Positions 1 to 9,200 of a stretch of DNA of 25,231 nt are shown here, in pieces. Every line of letters starts with the position of its first letter. Within the stretch, counting starts at the first letter, position 1. A program made the position numbers and the translations under genes. The notes under the pieces are model-generated. The model ran no database searches. It saw only the letters and a list, made by a program, of their open reading frames with translations, and had not been told where the DNA came from. This stretch comes from Asterionellopsis glacialis (taxonomy: Eukaryota; Bacillariophyta; Plagiogrammaphyceae; Rhaphoneidales; Asterionellopsidaceae): positions 1 through 25,231 of the forward strand of contig WKLE02000042.1 in the NCBI GenBank assembly GCA_014885115.2, written 5' to 3'.

Positions 1-9
1 TCCGTATGA

Positions 10-51
10 TGACGTCATTACGTCATCACGTCTGTCCGGTCCGTGACGTCA
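10..51. promoter_or_regulatory. cluster of CRE/bZIP-like TGACGTCA sites
   Basis: Two perfect TGACGTCA palindromes lie at 10-17 and 44-51, and a related TTACGTCA site lies at 18-25 directly after the first. TGACGTCA is the classical CRE bound by CREB/ATF-type bZIP factors, and TGACGT-type elements are known to mediate CO2- and light-responsive transcription in diatoms. The cluster is over 1.1 kb from the cullin start, so it may serve a gene to the left of the window. The regulatory role is inferred from motif match and clustering only. Confidence 0.45.
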
Positions 52-94
52 TCGCATCACGGTCTGTCTGTACTACGGTTGATTGATATATCGC

Positions 95-112
95 GCGAGT
101 CTCGCGACTCGC
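95..112. repeat. short perfect inverted repeat (7-bp arms, 4-nt loop)
   Basis: The arms GCGAGTC (95-101) and GACTCGC (106-112) are perfect reverse complements around a 4-base spacer that itself contains CGC. It sits 44 bp from the CRE-like cluster. It could be a protein-binding palindrome or a hairpin; function unknown. Confidence 0.5.
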
Positions 113-814
113 CTACTGCAGATCTAGATGAATGGCATAATACTTCGCAACCAGGACATGCAAGGCGCAATCGTGGTCTAACATTATGATTTATGATTCT
201 CGTTCATGTATCATGTATCCACAACTTTGTGGCATGAACAAAGATGAGAAATTACAGCACTTTTTTTGTTTTCAAAGACATAAATTATATGACTATATAA
301 AAAATGAACATGACCAACACAGCATAAGTTTACACAACAGAAATTTTAATTTGTCTGTATCACATAAATATATGACCCATTTTTCTGGTACATGACATAG
401 ATATTTTTTTATGTCACTCCGTACAATTTTTTATGTCAGTTCTGAAGAAAATATGCTGGTGACGCACCAACTTTTTTGATTGACTGATGGACAGACTTTT
501 TCCGGAGTAGCTTGAACTTCCTTTCTGATGGACCTAATACAAGAAGAGGATTCTGATATATAAATAGATTAATGTTTTTGACATCTTAATGAAATAGCTT
601 TGTATGTTACACATCAGTTCAAATAAACCTTTTTTCCGTGATATCGTGAGCTTTTTGTGAGCAGAATACTGTAGAACGAAAACAGACTGTACCCAACGTA
701 CGTAATTCTACATACACGGTCATTGCTGTAAAGCCCGGTAGGTGGAATCTCATTTCACCCGAAAGGTACATATTCTTTAGAGAGAAATCAGTACTTTGAA
801 TGGGTACCAACCCG

Positions 815-830
815 TACCAGGTACCTGGTA
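815..830. repeat. 16-bp perfect palindrome
   Basis: TACCAGGTACCTGGTA reads the same on both strands. A shorter related core, GTACCTGGTAC, occurs at 5738-5748. It may be a dimeric factor site; nothing else supports a function. Confidence 0.4.
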
Positions 831-1163
831 AGGTAGGGTATGGACACGTCATTGCTGACGTCCAAACCCCACGACGAATGATGAGAATAGGCAACTGGCA
901 ACTTGTACCTTTAGCTACGTACACTTTGTGTAGTCCACTGAACTGGTAGATAAAGCAAGTCGTCGCGGGGTCTATGTGGTTCAAAAGAAGATCGAATCGA
1001 ACCCCTTGATTGACTGTCCCTGGATGTCCTAGTAGAGAGCCTGCACAGAGCTGACTGCAAAAACACCGGGAGTCTGAAACACATCAATCGCAAGCTTCCC
1101 TTCCATCTTGTCTATTGTTGCAACCGGTTGGGAAAGGATAATTAAAGAACTACTACCGTAATC

Positions 1164-3953
1164 ATGACGACGGGTGGTCCTAACAAAGGAATTATTCAAC
1201 TGGAGGACGGATGGGAAAAGGAAATTAAAGAAAAGGTAAGCGACAAATAAAACCATGGGGATTTTCTGATACACGCTGTCTCAACATGATGAACGAAGCG
1301 AGTCTATTCCATCCGAAGCAGTAATTTTACGTAGAAGCATTACCGAACTCTACGTGAGTCAGGTTGGGAGGGTTAGCAAAGATGGAACATGAAAATTTAA
1401 AGATATGGGGAAGATCAAGTTTTTAGAATCTACAGTTCTATCTTCGTTTCGTGCAATGCAGTATCGAAGATCCTCTTTGACAACTTTCAAACTCTATCAA
1501 GAAATAAGTAGGATCCGTGGATAGGATCAGGATGGAAGTTAAGAACATTAATGATCCTCATGCATGCAAGCTATGTGCAACTAGAGACAAACCGAATAGA
1601 CAGACGCGCTCATTACTTGCTGCCTGACATTGCATTCGTACAACTTCGTAGAATTTGCGAAAATAAACAGATCTAAGAAAGCCCGACATCATGGGGTGCC
1701 AGTTCGTTATAGAATCGCGCATCTGAATGAAAAGCACGACTGACACGCTCCTTTCTCTTCTGTTTTTTTTTCCCTTTATTCTATTAAAAGGCCATTAATA
1801 GATTGGAAGACATGCTCAATGGCGGATTAGAATCTGGATCTACGAGTATGTTTGGACCTAAGGAATATGTTGGGATCTATACTACCTGTTACGATATGTG
1901 TACACAGCGTTCTCCTTATAATTGGTCACGCGAACTTTACAACAAACACGGAGATACCATTGAGCAATACCTTACTAACAATGTTCTTCCTGCACTCCGC
2001 GATAAGACTGGGCAAGGCGGAACCATCCTTCTCGCAGAAATTCAGCACCGATGGACGAATCACCAAATTATGAACAAGTGGCTGAAAAAGTTCTTTACCT
2101 ATCTTGATCGGTATTATGTCAAACACCATTCCCTTCCAACTCTTGCTCAAGCTGGCCTTCGCTCCTTTCGAAATAATATATACGATGAAATGAAACGGGA
2201 TACGACCGAAGCTATCCTTGCTCTTATCAATGACGAACGGGAAGGAGAAATTATTGACAAAACCCTGGTCAAGTCTATTGTCGAACTCTACGAATCCATG
2301 GGAATGGGTTCCTTGGATGCTTACAATGCTGATCTTGAAGAACCTCTCTTAAACTCCACCCGTGATTTTTACGCAAAGAAGCGTCAAGAATGGATCGACA
2401 CAGATTCCACTCCCGATTACCTCATCAAGGCAGAACAGGCCCTAAACCAAGAATCCAAACGTGTTGCAGACTATTTGAATCAAGCTTCTGAATCCAAACT
2501 CTTGAAGGTTTGTGAAGAGGAGATTCTGGAAAAAGTTGAACAGGTTCTTTTGGAGAAGGAGGGATCCGGTTGCCGCGTTCTCTTGGCAAATGATAAGGAA
2601 GAGGACCTTCAAAGAATGTTCTGTCTCTTTTCTCGCTTGGAAAATGGTCTGAATCCAATGGCATCCATTGTTCAGGAATTTATCCATTCAATGGGTAATG
2701 AATGTATCAATAGACGTCAAGCACGCCTAGACAGCGGAGAAAAGGACAAAAATGACGATCCGAAATTTGTCAAGTCGCTCATTTCACTTCACGACAAGTA
2801 TTTGGGAGTGGTGAAGACTGATTTTTCTGGACACTCGCTTTTTCAGAAAGCCTTGAAAGATGCTTTCGTGGAGGTGGTGAACAAAAATGTAGGACAGTTT
2901 ACTAATGCGGAACTCATGTCAGCTTTCTGCGATCGTGTTCTTAAAAGTGGAGGAGAAAAACTTAGCGAAAGCGAAGTCGAAGAAAATTTGGACAAGATTG
3001 TTCAGTTGTTTTCGTATCTTACAGATAAGGATCTGTTTGCCGAAATTTATCGTAACCAACTTGCCAAGCGATTGCTTAATCAGCGGTCCGCATCAGATGA
3101 TGCTGAGAAGGTGATGATTGCCAAACTAAAGATGCAATGTGGTACACACTTTACATCTAAAATGGAGGGTATGCTGGGTGATCTTGCCGTAGGCAGTGAA
3201 CAACGGTCCGAATTTGAAAAACGCATGAGACACTTTGATAGCAATTTAGACTTTTCTGTGCAAGTCTTGACTACCGGCTTTTGGCCAACTTACAAGTCAC
3301 CCGAAGTTTCACTAGCGCCAGAAATGTCCCGTTGCATGGACGTCTTCAAGGAATGGCACGATAACCAACATCAAAAGCGCAAGTTGACGTGGATGTTTTC
3401 CTTAGGTAATGCATCCGTGAGAGCAAATTTCGGAAAGAAGTACTATGACTTGCAAGTGACAACCCTGCAAGCTGTTGCCCTTAACGCTTTCAATTATGGA
3501 AAAAAAATGAGCTTTGAAGAGTTGGCAGAACGACTTAATTTGGAAGACAGTATTCTCAAACCTCTAATGCACTCTCTATCCTGCGGAAAGTACAAAATCA
3601 TCAAAAAGATCCCAGGGGGTTACAAAATTTCAAAAACAGATATGTTTTTGGCTAACGAAAAGTTTTCCTGTAACATGCGTAAAATTCGTATTTCCATGGC
3701 TTCTTTGGATGCTAGTCACAACACGAAACGAGTAGAGGAAGATCGTAGTATTGCTATTGAAGCTGCTATTGTGCGTATCATGAAGGCTCGTAAAACTTTA
3801 CAACATCAACAGCTTATTGCCGAGGTTTTGTCTCAATTGGCCTTCTTCAAACCTAATCCTCGGGTGATCAAGAGGAGGATAGAGGCATTGATTGATCGAG
3901 AGTACTTGGAAAGAAGTACTGAAAATACCAATGTATACAACTACTTGGCTTAA
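1164..3953 (+). CDS. CUL1: cullin-1-type scaffold of an SCF ubiquitin ligase, two exons (1164-1235, 1791-3953)
   Basis: Scaffold of a cullin-RING E3 ligase that bridges SKP1/F-box substrate receptors and the RBX1/E2 module in nucleus and cytoplasm. Exon 2 is open from 1791 and has no internal ATG-required start: its frame begins mid-domain. Exon 1 (ATG at 1164, 24 codons) ends at a GTAAGC donor and supplies the conserved IQLEDGW segment; joined in phase 0 this gives 744 residues, normal for CUL1. Seen in order: the SKP1-contact helix YTTCYDMCTQ, cullin repeats, the cullin-homology hallmark LAKRLLNQRSASDDAEKVM (RBX1-binding region), the TTGFWPTY motif, and a C-terminal winged helix with the NEDD8 acceptor lysine in RIMKARK (codon 3783-3785, about residue 689). 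It ends in YNYLA, typical of cullins. CUL1 is favoured over CUL3/CUL4 by the N-terminal YTT-Y-MCTQ motif. An ATG at 1812 would lose the conserved N-terminus. The 3' side (3954-4129) is AT-rich with no clear poly(A) signal. Confidence 0.93.
1236..1790 (+). other. phase-0 spliceosomal intron of the cullin gene
   Basis: The donor is AAG|GTAAGC at 1235/1236. The acceptor is a long pyrimidine tract (about 1747-1785) ending in AAAAG|GCC at 1790/1791. In-frame stops directly after the donor (TAA at 1248-1250) and just before the acceptor (TAA at 1785-1787) show that it must be removed. Both flanking codons are complete, so the intron is phase 0. At 555 bp it is long for a diatom intron. I see no gene inside it. 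Confidence 0.85.
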
Positions 3954-4129
3954 ACTTCACGACAAATATTTTTTTTCGTCATGTTGGGTTTTTATCTTCA
4001 CTGAACGCATACTAGATACATGATATAAAAATTCTAAAGAGAATTCGTCTATTTTCTATCACAGGAACTATCGTAGATAACCTTTAGGGTTGCAACTTTT
4101 TCAAACATGTATCACTGCTCCAATGGTTG

Positions 4130-4704
4130 TTATTGAGTCTTTTTTCGAACTGGCATATTGTTGCGGTTGATATGACATCCAATTTGATGCATCAACATGT
4201 TAAATGCGCGGTATGTGTCCACCATATCCCTATCAGGCTGCCACCGATGCCGTGCCGCCCGGGCCGCCAAAATGGACTGGAACACCTTGTAGGCGACTCA
4301 AAGCATGAACAAGTACACCATTGCTCTTGTGGTTCTCAAATAGGCTTCTTCATTCGCATTTCAAATACGTTGACATTCTTCCAAATCACGACTCCAGAAT
4401 AATTCATCACCATGATGGGCCATTCTAGCACAGATATTAGCAACTCGGGCACCCTCCCACCCGATAATTGGAGGACCGTACCGATACATTTCCTTGAGTG
4501 GCAAGTCAACCACTGTATCGACCAACCATACAGGGCATGATAAGATAGCAAGAGTAATGCAATATGGAATGCTTCTTGAGCAACTTCAGTATATTCATAT
4601 AATTTCTCTTCCACAAGTTCTTGATGGTATACCAAGGCATATACGACAAGCCCGACTAATAAAGTACTAGTAAGAGTAAAAGAATAAATTTGTCTGTAAA
4701 GCAA
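4130..4704 (-). pseudogene. decayed membrane-protein-like reading frame, unrecognised
   Basis: The 5' part, from about 4704 down, reads as a hydrophobic segment (TLLVGLVVYALVY) followed by an amphipathic stretch with ELVEEKLYEYTEVAQEAFHI. Around 4555 the plausible frame shifts and continues as LSCPVWLVDTVVDLPLKEMY, then ARMAHHGDELFWSRDLEECQ and AARAARHRWQPDRDM. It ends at a TAA on 4130-4132. Two in-frame TGA codons interrupt it (plus-strand 4361-4363 and 4298-4300). Composition (Trp, charged/hydrophobic alternation) looks protein-coding, but I do not recognise a family. The upstream TTGCTTTACAG could be a 3' splice site, so this may be the last exon of a larger broken gene. It is a separate frame from the low-complexity gene above it, though both are on the minus strand. 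Confidence 0.4.
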
Positions 4705-4801
4705 GATTCAGGTTCCTGCTGTTGTTTGGGGGGTTGAAAACATGATTATGGGTCTACTGTCCATATATCTTTTTGAAATCGAAAAATGTTTGCAAAATGC
4801 T

Positions 4802-5364
4802 TTATAATAGAACAAATAACCCATCACTTTCAGGAAATAATCCAGTGACACCACTACTCGAAGATGATGAGTCATACATCATAAAGTCATTTGTATCCGA
4901 GGGTGATGGTGAAGATGTATACAAATTACAAGCCAACGATGCTTGACGAGCACTTTTTCCCATTCGTTCTTCCATCATTTCAGGTGTTATTATCGGTACA
5001 ACACGTCCCCGACGGTACACCATTGTTTTGTTAATATTGTCTACCATTCTTTGTTTTGGTGGATATCCACGAATTTGTAACGTCCATTCACTTGTTAATT
5101 CAGAGTCATTATATTGTATATCTTTTGCTGTTGCAGGATCGTTGTTGTTATTGTTGTTGTTTGGAGGAAGAGCAGAATGAGGACTCCGTTGTTGACGAGT
5201 AAGAGGAACACCATCAGCAGGATTAGATGTTGGGGACTCGCCACAGGTAGGGAGGATTATCCGAATGTTGTGAAGCTGCCGTAGTTGTAGCTGATGTCTT
5301 TTCCGTCACAGGTCTTTCCAATGCTGGCATTTGTAGTGGCTGCGTGGTGCAAGATGGACCTGCT

Positions 5365-5395
<31 letters not shown>

Positions 5396-5752
5396 TGGAT
5401 CCTTCCTGTGTACTTCCTCCTACTGATGCAGGATTTTGTGGTGTGAAAAACTGACCTTGTCGTTGAGGTGGACCTGGAGGGACGGGTTGTTTATGACCTT
5501 TTTCACCTTGATGTATCTGCTGCTGCTGCGTTGCTAGCGTTACAGGCGATGTCGAAGTGTTGATGTGCCCGATGTTATGTGAGGTGAAGATTGGGGTGTA
5601 GATGACCTTGATCCTGACCTTTTCCGAGCACCACCAACTGCAGCTGGAGGTGGAGAAGGGCGACGATTATTCTTTGAGCCCGGAGGTGGTGGTGGAGGTC
5701 TTGAATTTCCACCCAATAGAGGTTCGTAGCGTGTGCAGTACCTGGTACAGAG
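4802..5752 (-). pseudogene. low-complexity P/Q/S/T/N-rich gene with two frameshifts, unrecognised
   Basis: Three overlapping open stretches on the minus strand join into about 315 residues if two single-base shifts are allowed, near 5560 and near 5262. Open limits are 5752-5543, then through to 5226, then 5305-4802, ending at TAA 4802-4804. The product starts with GGNSRPPPPPPGSKNN and a second proline run, has a basic/serine patch (GGARKRSGSRSS), Gln and Thr/Ala runs and an Asn run. It then becomes more ordered: SELTSEWTLQIRGYPPKQRM, MVYRRGRVVPIITPEMMEER, and a Ser-rich C-terminus. Composition suggests a nuclear regulatory or scaffold protein, but no domain is recognised. The shifts could be real decay or, less likely, short introns or assembly errors. 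Its N-terminus is missing; the gypsy insertion at 5965-9800 lies immediately upstream. Confidence 0.42.
5361..5395. repeat. TGC/TTG trinucleotide microsatellite
   Basis: Four TGC-type units, about five TTG-type units and more TGC units in a row. On the minus strand it is read in phase as an Ala-Thr-Ala run (GCA/ACA codons) of the low-complexity gene. A shorter TTG tract near 5142-5160 encodes an Asn run in the same gene. Confidence 0.7.
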
Positions 5753-5964
5753 TCAAAGCAACATGTTGCAGTGAAATCTACCAACCAGAGAAGCTGCAAG
5801 CAATCTAGAAATATGCGCGTCATTCTTCGTGTCGAACAGCAGCGAGAGCTGCAACTCTAAACTGCAGCAAACGATCGATGACCCCTCACTTTTATCGAAG
5901 CAAGAGAACTGCTCCGAAGAAAAGGTACTGAACCAGAGTACAATACAAATACAAAAACAAAACG

Positions 5965-6234
5965 ATGATCAACGATAATCCTGCTCCAAACCCCACGATG
6001 CAAGACCCGCTTGATATTAATTTACAACAAGATGGCATTCAAGCGAATAGTTCTGCAGATTTGGATTCGGAGCGCGATCAATCGCCCAATGCTGGGAAAT
6101 TCTCAACATCGTTTGAGAGCGTTCCGGGCACCCTCACTTATGAGATTTTATCTACAAGTAAGGGCCAAAGTTTCCTTCTACTGGTCAATCAATATGAATC
6201 ATTTATTGAGGGTTCACCGCAATGCAAACATTAA
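5965..6234 (+). CDS. short frame before gypsy pol, possible gag N-terminus remnant
   Basis: An 89-residue frame starts at ATG 5965 after an A-rich leader (repeated ACAAAA/ATACAAA), which is the context expected of an element's gag start. The product is acidic and Asn/Gln/Ser-rich (ending near NQYESFIEGSPQCKH), and I see no zinc knuckle or other domain. It overlaps the first 13 bases of the pol frame in another phase. If it is gag, an internal deletion has joined its N-terminus to RNase H, removing capsid, protease and RT. It could also be unrelated flanking sequence. Confidence 0.3.
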   Translation: MINDNPAPNPTMQDPLDINLQQDGIQANSSADLDSERDQSPNAGKFSTSFESVPGTLTYEILSTSKGQSFLLLVNQYESFIEGSPQCKH

Positions 6235-9200
6235 AACAAGAAGTATTAGATGGCCCAGTGATTAAACGACCCGACCCAAACAGAAGATTCTATTTAAAAA
6301 CAGATTGGAGTTGCGACGCGCAAGGAGCAGTATTACTACAAGCAGGATGCAGTAAGAAAGAAGAAGAAGCAGTCCACAGAGAAATACTAGGCGGAAAGTG
6401 TGAATTCGACAAAGGACTGGAAGGATTAAGATTAAGACCTATTGCATTTATATCTCAACATCGAAAAGAGAAATCATCACGACATTCGTTCGTAGGAGAA
6501 GCAGCCACAGGAAGATGGGCATTTCTCAAGTTCAAGCGATACTTACTAGGTAGAGAATTTACATGGATTACAGATTGCAGCGGATTAATAAAGTTCTTCG
6601 AAACAGACTACGAAGCTACACACACAATTCAGCGATGGAAACTAGAATTGCTACGATTCGATTTTACAATTGTACACCGTCCCGCACGAATGTTAACGGA
6701 ATGTGACATGCTTTCAAGATACAACACGTGGACCCAGAGATGGCGCGAAGTAAAACAAACAGCAGAAGCAACAAGCACAAGTCAGACACAGACAACAACA
6801 AATACAAATACACGACAAGAACTCAACACGCATTTAAACTTCAAGACAGACAACAAGATGACCCCGAACCAGAAGTTATTAACATACGTACAAGAAGACC
6901 AACCAAGACCCATCCCAAGAACCTTCCAACAGCCTCAAGTAGTTGGCCCAGTCACTACTCAAAGAACTATGATGGCAGAAATACTCGACAAAGCAAGGAC
7001 AGTTTGGACCATAAACGTTGGAATTACGCCCACAATTGAAGCCGCACTAGAAGCCGGAATTACAATCATGCCGACGGCGCAAACGGAAGAAGATACTTAT
7101 TTCCAGGAACAACGCGATGCACCAAACATAAGAACATTTCTCACGAGATTAACGAAACAAGAACACACACACGAGATACACGACAAAAGACCGGAATGGA
7201 TTATCATCGAATGGACTGCCGAATTAACGACACAGGATTTACAAGAAGTAATAACTAGAGCAAGACGAATGCTATGCAAAGCAATCATAGTTATGGTTAC
7301 CAATCAAGACTCAACCGATATCCCTCAGATTCAAACCAAACATGAAAACATTGAACACGTACCCCAAGACGAACAGTGGCAAACTTATACAACAACGATA
7401 GAAAATACGAAACAGGGCGGTGCAATCGAGGCGACGACTCATGTCATAATAATGGCGCCAATGCAGGTTATCAAGCATTTCAATCACAACAAATTGGATC
7501 CGGACGAGCACTTCACGCCTATAGAAGACTTCTTGGACCAAAACGACGGACGTTACCAAGATTCCAAGGCCCAACAGGACTTGATAGAAACTTACACAAC
7601 ACCAAAAGGAGACACTTACCTCGCACAACCTCAAGCAATACTAAAAGTAAAACAATCTTTACACGACGAACAAGAATCAATGGCTACCTTATACAATATA
7701 AATCACCCGGCACCAAGAATACAGAAAGATCGAATAAATCTTGTCTCAGCATTGGACGGCATCACAACAAGAAGTACACGAGAAATTCGACCGCACGAAT
7801 TATTAGCAGCAATGGGAATCCCAACGGCATCACACAAGATATCAAAGGACACACAACAATGGAACAATACGCACGATCGTCTCAGATACACTACCCCGAA
7901 ACAAGTTTGTCAAGCCATATTCAGTTCACTAATTACAGCAGAACAACGAGCAACAGACGAATTCACCAGTCAGGTCCACCAAGACAGCGAACAGGACAAG
8001 GATCCACAAGCAAGAGGCAAAGCACTAATGACGAAAGAAATTAATCGATGGACTACAATACCAATGCCAACGCAAGAAGAATGGAATCAAGCCCTTCAAG
8101 ACGACCCCGACACGCGGCTATTGATCACGACAATAAAAACCGGTTCACCGTTGGATAAAGCCAAATTAAGCAACAAACGATACTACGACGAATACATCAA
8201 AGGCAAATTGGACGTAGAAAAGGACACCCTGTACCAATATGAACAACCGAAAGTTACAAAGATACGACAATTACGCCGACGAGTAGTTCCGAAATCGATG
8301 CGAACATTAATAACCACAGCATACCACGCAACACCACTAGCAGGACACTCAGGCCTATACAAGACACACTTTAGAATTGCAGCACGATACTTTTGGCCCG
8401 GTATGGCAACAGACATCCAACGATCAGTTATCAATTGTGCACATTGTAGAGTAGCTAACGTCACCAGCCACGAACAACAACAGATACTATCACCATTGAG
8501 CATTGACAAACCATTCGACATTATATGCATGGATGTATGGCACCCAGGGAAGACCACGAAAGATTCGAAGAGACTCAGCACAGGCAAGAAAACGCAGAAA
8601 GCTATCCTTACAAGTTTATGTAATCTCACAGGTTTTGCTTCCATTGTTTTTATCAGTAATATAGACTCAGAAACAGTAACACAGGCAGCATTCGAGAATT
8701 TCATCATTCCCAACGGCTTACCGAAAACAATTGTCATCGACAAAGGCAGCAAATTCGCAGGAACGCTCATAGCAACGTGTGAAGCACTGCATATAACGCA
8801 CTACCCGGCGGCTCCAGAAGACCACAATGCGATATTAGCGGAGAGATTCCATAGATATCTCAACAAGGTTGAAAAGATTACTACGGCAGACACGCAGTCA
8901 TACGACCAATGGAAGATGGGAGCTTTATTTGCCACGTATGCGTGGAATGCATCCCCCATTGACGGACTAGACGTCATCAGGTCATTCGCAGCAAAAGCAA
9001 GAACATTCAAGTTCCCACTAGACACACACCTGGAACAGACATCGCGGATACCCCAAGAAGGCGAAGATGCCCTAGCGCATGTAGAAACAATGTTCCCGCT
9101 ATGGTTCCAGCAAAAGAAACTACTCCAAGTTATAAACGATGAAAGAAGAGCAAGGCATCGCGAGATGGCCAATTTGACACGAAAACATCGAAAGTTTCAA

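Larger units (their letters stand above)
1..1163. other. non-coding region upstream of the cullin gene
   Basis: No convincing coding region is visible. The first 120 bases are GC-rich and hold CRE-like palindromes and an inverted repeat. From about 190 to 610 the sequence is AT-rich with long T runs. The part just before 1164 must hold the cullin promoter and 5' UTR, but I see no clear TATA box or initiator. Short open frames on the minus strand here lack any recognisable domain or composition and are not reported as genes. Confidence 0.6.

Noticed and set aside
619..984. 121-codon minus-strand open frame upstream of the cullin
   Set aside because: No domain, irregular composition, no good start context and no splice support; it lies in the likely promoter region.
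1558..1746. Minus-strand open frame within the cullin intron
   Set aside because: Short, no recognisable feature, and runs antisense to the pyrimidine tract of the intron.
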